Source of the DNA: Gracilaria domingensis
Lineage: Eukaryota > Rhodophyta > Florideophyceae > Gracilariales > Gracilariaceae
Reading direction: 5' to 3'
Length of the DNA stretch: 64,000 nt
Assembly: GCA_022539475.1 (NCBI GenBank)
Contig: VCMS01000144.1
Coordinates: 62,001 to 126,000 of the forward strand
The position numbers and the translations under genes were made by a program. The stretch's first letter is position 1, and each line of letters starts with the position of its first letter. Shown here one piece after another: positions 35,712 through 45,240 of the stretch. A model generated the notes under the pieces. That model was not told where the DNA came from, searched no databases, and saw nothing but the letters and a program-made list of their open reading frames with translations.

Positions 35712-37462
35712 TCTCCTTCTCTGACATCAGAGCAGCTTTGCCAGACGTCTGTGACTGCAACTTAGACCTCGGTTTCCGCTGTTTGCTCTTCAAAAGAGCA
35801 AGGCGTATCTTCATACTTTCAACAGTGAGAAGTTCTGCCTCATTTCCTCTGCCTATAACAACATTTTTAGCTGCACACTTTACAGCCTTTGCAACAGGAC
35901 GGACATTTTTTCGTAGGATCTGGTTGACAATATAGCTATTCTCCATTAAACGCGCAATCCTTGAGAGCACTCGAGACGCTTTGCATCCTGGGGTAGAAAT
36001 CTCATGAATCTTTTCCATCAACATCCGGGAAATGCGTTGATGGCGACAATGTTGGAAAGAGTTAATGTCAAAAGTGTCATGGTCGATATTGCAACCACTG
36101 CGTAATACTGTGCACGAGGATTGTGCCGCACGGCCCTGTTCAAACGGCGTCAAGAAGCGAAAGTCCATTGGCCATATACGAGCTTCCACGAACGCCTTTT
36201 GCGCAATCGTTGGCGTCAGGGATGTAAATCCGGCTACTGCCATCTTGATTTTGAGAGCTACGTTTGCATGGGTTATATGGCATTGCTTCATCAAATTATC
36301 CCTCGTCAATCTTATAGTGGTTTGGAACTTCTTGTTGACCGCTCTGTCGCACGGCTGCAGAAAATGGGTAGTGTTTGCTGGCAGCTTTATGACCAGAATT
36401 TGGAATGCTTCACAGCTCTCGAGCCAAGTAAGACTAAAGCGAGAACTGTGTCCATCGATAAGTAGAATGACTGGAAGAGAAATATCATCTAGAGATTGAA
36501 TGTGTTCATGAATATGCTCCACGACGAGGTGTATGTTTTCCATATCCACAGAACCATTAGGGCTCATTTTTATTCTTGTCTTTGGAAGGCACCAACTGTC
36601 TTGTGTGAGCCAGTGGGGTCTTCCTTCGGCATCAGTAAAGTCATTTCTGTTTAACGGTTCTAGCCAATGAGACATCTTATGTTTTTCCGCCGCAATAAGA
36701 AGAAGCGGCGCGATTTTACCGGCGGCAGAAACGGCAATGCCAGACGTAACATGTTTGCCACTTTGATTCCCAGGCGCGTCCCTTTTTGTTGCTGTTTGAC
36801 GGACAAAAACATTTGACTTTCTTGCCGTACTCTGGAAGTACGCTAGTTTCGTCATAATTCCAGATTCTTCTTGGATCTTTCGGAAGACCAAGTTGTTCCC
36901 GGCCAATTTGTTGTAGTACATCCTTCAAAGATTTGACATGAGAGTACGACTGCGCCGCTAGTCGTGCCGCAGAAATGTTTTCCGAACTGCGAAATGTTAG
37001 TTGCCTATGGTGCGCTCTGAAACGGCGCATAGTGTCATCTGAAGGAATGCCGTTGCAGAATCCTTTTCTCCCATCTTGTGTTATGCAAGTGAAGAGCTGT
37101 ATCATCTGAGCTTTGTCAATGGCAACCCCCCGACTAGCCACATGATGAGCACGGTTCACCACAAGGAGTTGCTTCGCTTTCTCTAAAACAGGGGGTCGTC
37201 CGGCGTGATTTCGCAAGGAGTCCAGCAGCCTAGACAGCCTGCCTTTGTCGGGCGATTTTAGAGCCAGAACAAGATTCTGAACTGCGCCTCTGGACACAGA
37301 GGTTTGCTCTGCCGTTTTTCGGATTGATACTCTTCTTTGTAGGAGCTCAACGGCAGTCTTTTTTCGTTGCGCTTCACGATTGCGGTTATCTACGCTTCGC
37401 TTTTTAAGCGCGGTTCCAACTCGCATTGAGTGCGGCATTGCGCTTGGAACACATGCTGGCAT
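35707..37462 (-). pseudogene. pogo/Tigger-type DDE transposase (frameshifted, 3' end interrupted)
   Basis: It starts at ATG 37462. An N-terminal helix-turn-helix of the Psq/CENP-B type (KTAVELLQRRVSIRKTAEQT) comes first, for inverted-repeat binding. A DDE superfamily domain follows, with first Asp in IWNYDETS, second in LLIDGHSSR and third in LQPCDRAV, so the catalytic triad is present. The frame changes once near 36,800, within an A/T run: the first part is open down to 36716 and the second from 36921 to the insertion at 35707. An LTR element then cuts the coding region. In the frame entering the insertion the protein would end a few codons beyond it. Inactive as it stands. Catalyses cut-and-paste transposition in intact relatives. 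Confidence 0.82.
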
Positions 37463-37596
37463 GCCAACAACATGGTGGAAAGAACTTTGGCTTTACAATA
37501 AAGACTATCTCTGACAGTGAAGCGCAATTGCTGCGCGTCAATTCAAAGAGCTTGCGACGACAGCGCTCATAAATTCAAGTGCACATAATATTTCCA

Positions 37597-37614
37597 TGTA
37601 CAAAATTAAGCCTG
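37597..37614 (-). repeat. Right terminal inverted repeat of the first pogo element
   Basis: TGTACAAAATTAAGCCTG on plus, the inverted partner of 30119-30136. It lies about 135 bases upstream of the transposase start codon at 37462. Confidence 0.65.
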
Positions 37615-39531
37615 AGAGAAGGATAGCTACTTGCCCATAACCTTTCAAGATTTGAACTGAACGACAGGACTGACTGGGAGTCCTTGAACTCTCTGTCGCT
37701 TGTCAACGCATTTATACGTAGTGTTCAGATGGTGTCAGGATCAATACATCGTTCTAATCTATGACCGTCTATAGCTTAGACGTATTACAATAATGTTAGA
37801 AAGACCTCCGCGACTCCGCATAATAAGCAACAACAATTCGTGAACGTTCGGATTGATCCACACTATTCTTATGTAATTGATTCTATTTCCACCGCGCATA
37901 TTTCCATAAAATCTCATAAAATTGCTATCGCAATAAAGATCTTATTCCATTGTCTTCTCGCTGTTTGGTGAGCCGCGAGTCAGTCCAAGGTGCTTTGGAC
38001 GTGACTCATTCTGACAAAAACAAGAACTCGTAGTCAATCTTATCAACTCGCATCTAATCTTAAAAAAGAGTTATTTCTTTCTCTCTGGGTCGCATACACA
38101 TTAACGCTAGGCATCTAGAGTAGAGTATCGTATTTAACTTACTATGGGATAGGCCTGTGGCCTTCTCCGGGATTACACGAAAAAAAACCCGCACACGCGA
38201 TTCCTCTCCATTCCGAATCAAGTTCGCGGCTTTTGTGAAGCTGCTGCGCCTGTATTCAAATCGGTGTCCACAAGTCGAGCACCAAAGGTATCCTATTAAT
38301 TATTATGATAGTCCCTTGCACAACAGCTATGTCCCTCACGATGACAAAGCTAAAGTTAGAAGGGCATTGAAGAAAGTAAAAATCAGAGATATAAAAAAAA
38401 CTTTTTAAGCACTGTAATATGTGTTTCGCAAAGAAAAGCACGTGGCCCATGCTTTCATACAGATTAGCGGGAATCCGGTTCTGGCATCAACATTAATTGT
38501 GGGCGCCCCCAGATTGCTGTGTATGCGAAATATGTAAACTCACTAAAATTGAAAACAGAAAAACGAGACGTATAAGTTGGAATTTAAACTGTGCGTCATT
38601 TATGCCTCAAGCTCATGCTGCGTCTTCGGTGACGCGTCTTAAAAAGCTGCTTTTAAATGGCATTCAGTTGCTGATCGTCTGTCCGAGTCCCCTCCCAGCC
38701 ATCCCGTTAAGAGATATCCAGATGAGGATCATGAATCTGTGCGATCATGAATCCGGGCGTTGCTACCTGCTCCTACGGAGGCTGAACCCGAGCGTAGTTT
38801 TCAAAACACGGCTTGAATTCGCACTAAACGACACTAGCGACGTTTCATGAACATCTGTAATGATACGGCGGTTTGATGAAGTCTGGCCTTCTCTAGATGG
38901 AGAGGAAGGCAGGCTGACCTTCGCTTTATACTGCTCTTTTATGAATCCAGGGAGATTATCGACAAACCTCTTCTATATGCTATATACTGTCATATGATGG
39001 CTTGCAGGGCGTGAGCTGCAAGCCAAGAAAGGTCATTAGGCGCTGCAATGGCTCGTAGGCTGTCTTTTGTATCACAATACCTCACAAGGTAAATTGTGCC
39101 AGACAATGCTACCAATGACTTGCCAACCTGTTTTTGGATCGCGTTTGCGTCTTGTTCCCTACTGTTCCAATAAATTATCTTCTTCGATCTGTTCACTAGG
39201 GATGTCACAAACATAAGATCTTCTAGGCTATGAACAGCACCAATGGAACAAAGGCTTTGCTCCCTTTTGCGGAAATGGTAATTATGCTCTTGTGCTCCTG
39301 GAATACATGTGGCCGGCAAATACGTAGACCGGTGCTGCACACGCGTGAAGCCCATGGGATGTGCGCGAGCTTCTTAGAGGAGTCCGAAACTTGTAAGCAC
39401 CCCTACGTGGGGGTGTAGAGCACGAATATACACACTTGTATTTTACAATAATATTCGTAGGTTGTAGAAAAAGGAACCGTAGCCACTTGCACGCGTGACG
39501 TGAGCTTGAAGAATGCGCAGACATTATTAAT
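37615..39531. other. Unassigned AT-rich region
   Basis: About 1.9 kb with no gene I can support. Small open frames at 38157-38408 and 38497-38850 (plus) and 39355-38990 (minus) show no recognisable motif. A short hairpin lies at 37977-38007 (GAGTCA-GTCCAA paired with TTGGAC-GTGACTC). It may contain untranslated or decayed sequence. Confidence 0.4.
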
Positions 39532-39888
39532 TTTATTAGGCACGAGGAAGTTGATTTATTGAGGGGATTGACAAGCGTAAGCACGCAAGAATCTTGCGCA
39601 TCTGATGCTTTGCCCAAAGAGACTCCGGCGGCCGCACCGTCGACGATTCGCTTGGCACTTCGTCACTGTCACGATCGCCTCCTGCGGAGTCTGGCTTTTT
39701 GGTTAGCTAGGTCGTTGATGCCGTTACTACCCTTGGGGAGCAGCTTCTCTCTTCCAGACAGATCTTGCGTGCGATAGACTTTCTCCATCTGCACGACGGG
39801 ATCGCGGTCCGATTCCGTCGCCCTTCTCATACGGAAATATTAACACTCTTCAGGGCGGAAGCTCGTCAACTATGGGCAATAAAAGGTG
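39532..39888 (+). repeat. Dispersed repeat, copy 1
   Basis: It aligns with 42799-43152 in the same orientation at roughly 65 to 70 percent by eye. Both begin with a GAGGCA/TAGGCA-AAG-TGATTTA-like tip and both end with a block around TGCACGACGGGA, ATTAA and GAAGCTCGTCAA. The sequence between is more diverged. No coding content recognised. Type of element unknown. Confidence 0.5.
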
Positions 39889-39986
39889 GGCAATGTCAGT
39901 CACGCATGGTGCAGTATCACACAACTTGCGTTGAAAGCACGAAACGTCGTGGCCATCAGTTTCAGGTCGGATTCAGAATCGTTGTT

Positions 39987-40073
39987 TATAAACATGTCCG
40001 AGGGCGGCGCGGGGGGGTGGGTACCTCGCTGTTCCAGCAACGCACCTTCTCACCCCCCTCGGACATGTTTATA
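39987..40073. repeat. Long hairpin with perfect 18-base arms
   Basis: TATAAACATGTCCGAGGG at 39987-40004 and its exact reverse complement at 40056-40073. The interior is a G-run (seven G) facing a C-run (six C), which can extend the stem around a small bulge. Total 87 bases. It could be a short foldback element or a structured RNA precursor. There is no other evidence of expression. Confidence 0.65.
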
Positions 40074-40472
40074 CGTTTAATGAGTCATAACTCTGAGCAC
40101 GATTTTTGTGACACGAATTTTGTGACCCACTTACCGCCATTTGTCATTTTATCTCATTTCACCTCTTGATTCCCCCCAATCGCGCTGTTCTGAGTACTCT
40201 TTGATCGGAGAAACCTTTGTCAAAATTTGTACGGCCTTGAGAGCTCGGCCGTTGGTCATCTCGGTCAGACCATGCCTCTTTCGCAAACCCAAAGTATTTA
40301 CCACAAACGCCTTGTACTGAAGGCCTTTCTACGATGAGATGAATATCAGTGGTTAAACTGAAAAGAACGGACCGCAAACTTGCTATCTCTAAATTATCGT
40401 CCTTCAGTTTATAACTTAGATGGTACACGAAGCGGACAAATTCGTTTCGCTCCTTGAAAAGCGAAATAGAGG

Positions 40473-40585
40473 CGCTTGTGGCCTCCATCAGCCGTTTTTG
40501 GTTGCATTGTAACGTGCAAGATATGGAACCTGTATTGCAGTTCTGCTGTATTGCACGTTTATCGGGGTGATGGCCACACAAGTGT
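40473..40585. repeat. Imperfect palindromic segment
   Basis: CTTGTGGCC...ATCAGCCG on the left pairs imperfectly with CGGGGTGAT...GGCCACACAAG on the right, and an inner pair ACGTGCAA / TTGCACGT continues the fold. It looks like a small foldback (MITE-like) element about 100 bases upstream of the next TATA box. Termini and target duplication are not clear. Confidence 0.4.
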
Positions 40586-40686
40586 CGAACACTATATTGC
40601 GAGCTATTTCTCCATCCAACTCAATTGGAGGATACTCAGGTCCTGCAGAAAGGAGGTGGGGACGAATAGAGACCTTCTCCTCTCTC

Positions 40687-40694
40687 TATAAAAG
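40687..40694 (+). promoter_or_regulatory. TATA box of the gene at 40816
   Basis: TATAAAAG, a consensus TATA box. A start about 30 bases downstream would give a 5' leader of roughly 100 bases before the ATG at 40816. Confidence 0.65.
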
Positions 40695-40815
40695 CGGCGT
40701 CAGAATTCGTCTTGCCTCCGCTCTTTCGAAGCATCCCAACTCGTCTAAACACTGGTCGACAGTACCCGAATTTCTGTGCTTGGAAACGTTATACTCGTTA
40801 CGCCCGACAGACAAC

Positions 40816-41193
40816 ATGAACATGAAGTTCTTCGTTCTCATTCTATCTCTCTCCGTTCTCGCGATCTCTGCCTCACCTATGGACAAGGTGAGCAATGAAG
40901 GCACCCTCTCAGCAGCAGCTGACAGGCAGTTTGATTTGGGTGCTCTCTTAGCGGCCCTCTTGGGAGGAGGTGACGATGATGGAGAACCTGAAGGTACGGA
41001 TGAACCTGGTGCAGGCGTCTCTGTGGGTGGCGACGGTACTGGACTTGGACTCGGGCTAGATATCGGGTCAGGTTCTACATTCGTCGGCGGAGTTTCACCG
41101 GGTAGTGGAATTTTCGGTGGCGGAGATGATAGCTCGGTGACAGCTTCTGGTACCGTTTTGGGCATAGGTCTTGGTGGCAGCGCTGGAAGGTAA
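40816..41193 (+). CDS. Small secreted glycine-rich acidic protein (125 aa), unknown
   Basis: Translation from ATG 40816 (a second ATG follows at 40822) gives a clear signal peptide: MNMKFF, then a hydrophobic core LILSLSVLAIS and a likely cleavage after ASA/SP. The mature part is acidic (GGDDDGEPEGTDEP) and then strongly Gly/Ser-rich, with repeating GLGLGL, GGVSPGSG and GGGDDSS units. This fits an extracellular matrix or cell-wall type protein, but no family is recognised. At the 3' end the stop codon overlaps a consensus splice donor (AAG, then GTAAGC at 41190). A good acceptor (TTTCCTTTCATAG) lies at 41319, so a spliced form with about 22 different C-terminal residues is possible. Confidence 0.65.
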   Translation: MNMKFFVLILSLSVLAISASPMDKVSNEGTLSAAADRQFDLGALLAALLGGGDDDGEPEGTDEPGAGVSVGGDGTGLGLGLDIGSGSTFVGGVSPGSGIFGGGDDSSVTASGTVLGIGLGGSAGR

Positions 41194-42509
41194 GCCTGTC
41201 TGGTAGCATAAAATCGTGGTTTCTGCAATGGTTGTGAAGTATGGACTGAATAGAGAAACTATATAGCCCTTGATCACATCGCTTTTTGAGCAAAGTAAAT
41301 CATTGGTTTCCTTTCATAGTATACTCTCCGCATGCGCGTCGTTTCATCTGCTCGTCGTGTTGAGAGAACTGACTGGGTTGTGACTCATGTACCAGAAATT
41401 GTCGAAGGTCAGAGACCTGGGGGAATCTGGGGTATTTTGGATTTCGCCCGCAGCCATTCTTCAACTGGCCAAAATGCAGAGAAAATGTTTACGTGTATCC
41501 ACATTACAAATCATGCTCGTTTGTAGGGTGTTTATATGATTAAGACGCCATGTTTCATCTTGATGGTTGGAGAGAATAAGATAGCGGAATTCTACTTCGA
41601 CCTAGGAATTAGACCGATTTCGAGTGCACGCCCGACTCTCCCGCGCTTCTCCAGCCCATCCCCGTCCAGGTTAAGGTCAGCACAACTAGTGAGATTTTGT
41701 TTTGCGTACTTGGTGCAGACCATGTGCAAGATGTGAAGCGGATACTTCACAGTCGAACCTCTTCTTGCACGACAAGAGACCAACCGGAAGGTGAACAGAA
41801 CTTTGTTGGTCCTGATCTGAATTGAGATCATTTGAGACTTTGGAGAAAAACAAAATGTCGGGAAAACAAACTGGTCAAGCACATGGAGAGCGGAAAATCG
41901 TCGTGCCTGGACCTAGGAATAAATGTTATTCATCATTATCGTAGCGCTCTCGGAAGATCTTCATTTGTTGGTAAGGTGGGAGACACAGAGCGGGCAAGAC
42001 CCATGATACTCTGCCACACCGCACGGCACGCCATGCGCGTTCAGTGTGTCCGACCAGGACAGCACTGCTCCAGCCCCAACAGCGACGCTCCGATAGATCT
42101 GAGCCGTTCTGTTGCATGCATTGCAACGTGCTCAATACAAAGAGTCATTGAAAAGGTACAGACAACATTGGTGAGACTGATTGGATCACCACCGTTCAAA
42201 CTTCCATAGCGCCAAAAAATCCACTTGCGTAAAAGAAAGGCCGACCACGGAAGAAAAAGGTATGGGATCCTGATCAGCCATCCACCAATGTCACTTGCAC
42301 CGAGTTGCGCAGAGCATAGACGGAGCAGAAATAGAGATGGTTAGTTACAATAGTTAGCAGTAAAGGAGGAGAGCAGAGAAAAGAGAGATCCGTCGCCTGC
42401 GATCGCGCAATGCGAGAGCGGAGCAAGACGCGATCGAAGACGGCGACGCCGAGCGACGGCGGCGAAGCGGTGATAAATCCAGTGCATGCAGATAGTCCAA
42501 GTCATAGGA
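41194..42509. other. Region without a supported gene
   Basis: About 1.3 kb. Apart from a possible short terminal exon of the preceding gene at about 41320-41385, I see nothing convincing. Short open frames on both strands lack motifs. The last 150 bases (42350-42480) are purine-rich with CGATCGC-like motifs. Confidence 0.4.
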
Positions 42510-42792
42510 TTTTGAGGCACGAAGAAGATGATTTATTTTGAACGGGAGTGAGTGGATTGGAGATCTAAAGAGCGCCGGCGGCGCTCGTGGTATACAACCA
42601 GCGTTTTTGGCGATCGTCATGGCCGGCGATCGCCATCGCCGTCGTTGCGCTGCAAAACTCGCGTCGTTCTCCTCTCGCGATGCGGGTCTCTGCGGCGTTC
42701 TTTATGAGTTTAGTTTTACCCCGGGTACCAAAGGTACATCATCCTTCCGCTCACTCCCGTTCAAATAAGTCCACTTCTTCGTTCCTCGAAAA
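42510..42792. mobile_element. MITE-like element with about 45-base inverted repeats
   Basis: The left end begins TTTTGAGGCACGAAGAAG and runs through TGAACGGGAGTGAG. The right end (42748-42792), read in reverse, begins TTTTCGAGGAACGAAGAAG and runs through the same TGAACGGGAGTGAG. The 283-base element has no coding capacity. The interior is rich in GCGATCG. Its right tip abuts another copy of the same tip (42799) in opposite orientation, forming the perfect palindrome CCTCGAAAATCTAGATTTTCGAGG split at 42784-42807. The parent transposon family is unknown. Confidence 0.65.
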
Positions 42793-42798
42793 TCTAGA

Positions 42799-43152
42799 TT
42801 TTCGAGGCAAGAAAAAGTGGATTTACTTGAGCGAGTTGACACGCGTCCGACTCGAGGTGCTCTACTCTGACCTAACTACACTGGCGGTGCGAGCTATCGC
42901 GTTGCGCCTCGATTTGCGCTCCTTCGTCGTCGCGATCATACTGCCGATAGCAGATCTACCGGCAGTCTGGGTTGTTTTGTCTTCCCAACCGTCCTGACGC
43001 TCGGGCAGCAGCATCTTCCTTCCAGGGAGGTGTATGTGCTATGGAAGGTTTCCATTTGCACGACGGGACTAAGGACCGTTCCCGTCACCCCTCCTTTTCC
43101 GAAACATTAAACATCTTGAAAGCGAAAGCTCGTCAAACCAGAGAACAATAAC
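42799..43152 (+). repeat. Dispersed repeat, copy 2
   Basis: Partner of 39532-39888. It begins with the same tip as the MITE-like element (TTTTCGAGGCAAGAAAAAGTGG) and ends near GAAAGCTCGTCAAACC, about 100 bases beyond the stop codon of the minus-strand gene at 43249. Confidence 0.5.
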
Positions 43153-43248
43153 ACTTTATTCAAAGACAAGAGCATGACTTGGTAAAAGGAGAGCTGCAGA
43201 AGAAGTTACAACCCCTAGCCTTGATCTGAGAGAATAGAAACTGCATTC

Positions 43249-43740
43249 TCATGCGACAAACGTTCCAGGACCTCCCACTGGGCCCCCTCCCACTGTGGCG
43301 CTACCAAAAGAGCTAGCAGATATGGTAACTTCGCCACCCGAACTTTCGCTAGAGGTGAAAGACCCAGATGATGTCGTACTGATTCCGCCCTCGGAAGAAA
43401 ATGTTGATTCCGTGGCAAAAGAAGAGGTAATGAGTGGACTGGTTGAGTCTTCCATCTCATCCGCATCCTCCACACCTGGAGAAGGTAATGGCATCGGCGT
43501 TATCATCGGAGTAAGGCTGTCTGAAACGGACGACGGATCTGCTGAGAAGCCTGCTGCAGGGGCTTCGGTTAATGGAGGTATTGTGGGAAGCGACTCCAAA
43601 AGCGAGGGCGAGATCTGCGACGAAAGAAACTCAGAAGCCGGGAAGTCTTTGAACAACTCACTGGAACTGAAAGTGTAAATGCTTGGGAAGCCCGAGCCAA
43701 CAATCGTGACGGAGGCGAGGAGAATGAGAAAGAACTTCAT
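43249..43740 (-). CDS. Small secreted serine-rich acidic protein (163 aa), unknown
   Basis: ATG at 43740 in good context (AAAATG). The N-terminus MKFFLILLASVTIVGSGFPS is a typical signal peptide. The mature part is rich in Ser, Pro, Thr and Glu, with a Pro-Met segment, an acidic DADEMED stretch and a Gly-rich C-terminus (GSATVGGGPVGGPG). Such composition suggests an extracellular, perhaps O-glycosylated, wall or matrix protein. It shares the MKFF start and small size with the plus-strand gene at 40816, but the mature parts do not align obviously. The two genes face each other. No intron needed. Confidence 0.62.
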   Translation of the reverse strand: MKFFLILLASVTIVGSGFPSIYTFSSSELFKDFPASEFLSSQISPSLLESLPTIPPLTEAPAAGFSADPSSVSDSLTPMITPMPLPSPGVEDADEMEDSTSPLITSSFATESTFSSEGGISTTSSGSFTSSESSGGEVTISASSFGSATVGGGPVGGPGTFVA

Positions 43741-43815
43741 TTTGATCGCAACGTCGGAGAAGAGAAGGCCCTTAGAGCCGAAAGAGTGGAACAGAATGAT
43801 TCAGGTCTGATAAGG

Positions 43816-43874
43816 ACTTGGCGATTGATGGAGAGGTGCAAAATAATTTTGCACTTCTCCATCTATCGCCAAGT
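43816..43874. repeat. 59-base near-perfect palindrome upstream of the minus-strand gene
   Basis: Two 29-base arms match at 27 positions around a single central base, from ACTTGGCGAT on the left to ATCGCCAAGT on the right. It lies about 75 bases upstream of the ATG at 43740, in the expected promoter or leader. No clear TATA box is seen on the minus strand here. It could be a foldback element that landed in the promoter, or a structured leader. Confidence 0.65.
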
Positions 43875-44449
43875 TTTTCGCCAACAATTATTGTTGCAGA
43901 GAGTCGATAAGTGTTATAAAATCCGTATCACAGCTTTTCGAGGTAGTCTACTTGCTGTACGCTTGATGAATATTGTGGAACAAATCAAGTTGGATTCCGC
44001 ACAAGCTTTGTTCTTTATAACGTAGAAATCGGGGACGACTTGCTGCTTTAGATTGGTTCGAATCAAAGGTTCTGATTTGGTGAGATTAGCGTAATAGAAG
44101 CAAATTTGCGTAACAGAATGTGCACAAAATGCATCTTTTCGACTACGCTTACTCATTGCACGTAGTGTTCGACCTTCCGTATAATTGGTTATTATAAGGA
44201 GCAAATTCTGGGCTGCCGCCTGACGGTCGTGTTCGTAACGACTGAAAGCGGTACGAACTGTATTGATAAAGTTTAGAACCGCTTGTTGGACTGAGAAATG
44301 CGAGATGGTAGATACTCAAGATGGCACCGCAAGTCGCAAAAAGTGAAGTATCACGAAGCGGCGTGCGCGGGTTAAGTTTTTTCTCGCAGAGTGCTACTTG
44401 GGATTGCCAAACCCGAAGCCAAAACAAATCGAAAATTAGCTATTAGCCA
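43875..44449. other. Region without a supported gene
   Basis: AT-rich sequence of 575 bases with only short open frames. I see no motif or repeat worth naming. Confidence 0.4.
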
Positions 44450-44502
44450 GACTCCTATCTATCACCTGGTAGATGGGTATCTATGAGGGATAGATAGGAG
44501 TC
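44450..44502. repeat. Hairpin with perfect 14-base arms
   Basis: GACTCCTATCTATC at 44450-44463 and its exact reverse complement at 44489-44502, with a 25-base loop that itself contains related GATGGGTATC sequence. Confidence 0.55.
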
Positions 44503-44582
44503 CACGTAGAGCCGAGGACTCACCACCTGTGCCTTGGTACGATTACAGTTTATCAGGCGGCTGTAGTCCGGGTATTGGCCCG

Positions 44583-44670
44583 GACCAACAATAGCAGTGA
44601 GATACCTGAAAAAGACCAACAATATCAGCCAGATATCTGAAAAGGACCAACAATATCAGTACGATATCAG
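44583..44670 (+). repeat. Three tandem 31-base repeats
   Basis: GACCAACAATATCAG followed by AGATATCTGAAAA-like sequence begins at 44583, 44614 and 44645. The period is exactly 31; the first two copies are imperfect and the third is shorter. A minisatellite. Confidence 0.6.
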
Positions 44671-44819
44671 TTTGGCCCACGAAACTATAGGCTTGTGTCG
44701 CAAATAATGATAAACTGCTCTGTTGCCCTTTGTTGTTCAGCACAATGTTGTTCAGAACACGTAAAATGAATAAGGTTGTGTGCAACACGAACAAAATTAA
44801 TATCTGCGAGAAAAAATCA

Positions 44820-45240
44820 AGCGCGGCGGCCGGACACGAAGACCACGTGTTGCTCGTGCGAGACGTGGCCACGCGCGTGGGCACGCCCCGCTTTGTCTCT
44901 CGGCTTGTGATGACCGCGTGTTGTTTCTTCCCGCGCCGCCAGCGTCGGTGCGATGCTCCGCGAGGACCGCACGCCCTGAATGAATGAAATACCTGACGTG
45001 CGTGCCGCACGCCGCGCCGCACCAACTGCCGCTGTGGCGCGCACAGTCGCCAAAGTTGCGGCTCGGCGATTCGCGCAACCGAAAGCTGCATCTGGGAGCG
45101 GCCGACCGCTACTGCCTCCGCTATCAGTCCGGCTTCTTTTGCCGACCACGCGGGCGGTTGGGCACAGGTTTGCGATTCCGTCTTCAGAGAGCCAGTTGGC
45201 ACCCAAAAACCTTCTCCTTGCGACGCTGGCTGGGAGCCTG
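44820..45240 (+). pseudogene. Decayed C-terminal fragment of an NB-ARC/WD40 paralogue
   Basis: Plus-strand sequence matches the last part of the intact-looking paralogue downstream. Around 44845-44890, VLLVRDVATRVGTPRF corresponds to VVVWDVAARAATHRF. Around 44990-45220, HQLPLWRAQ, LGAADRYCLRYQSGFF and LRFRLQRASWHP correspond to RELPLWWAR, LGTAERECRRYQFGFF and LRFCLLQRFPSGAHL at about 49668-49870. Frames are broken and the rest of the gene is absent. GC content is high, like that of its counterpart. This shows that a tandem copy once stood here in the same orientation. Confidence 0.7.

Larger units (their letters stand above)
30119..37614 (-). mobile_element. pogo/Tigger-like DNA transposon, split by an LTR element
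   Basis: Terminal inverted repeats of 18 bases lie at 30119-30136 (CAGGCTTAATTCTGTACA) and 37597-37614 (its reverse complement with one mismatch). Without the inserted Ty3/gypsy element and one copy of the target duplication the transposon would be about 2.1 kb, nearly filled by its transposase. pogo elements normally duplicate TA on insertion, but TA is not clearly visible at either end, so the true tips may be slightly different or eroded. Confidence 0.72.

Noticed and set aside
36065-36499. 144-codon plus-strand frame opposite the first pogo transposase
   Set aside because: Antisense shadow of a clearly recognisable DDE domain.
38157-38850. Two short plus-strand frames in the unassigned region
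   Set aside because: No motif, no signal peptide, no splice logic and no convincing start context.
40686-41228. 180-codon Pro/Ser-rich frame on the minus strand
   Set aside because: Mirror image of the Gly-rich secreted protein on plus. Gly codons read backwards give Pro, and there is no start context or signal peptide.
44583-44670. CRISPR-like array
   Set aside because: Contiguous tandem repeats without spacers in a eukaryotic sequence; a minisatellite.
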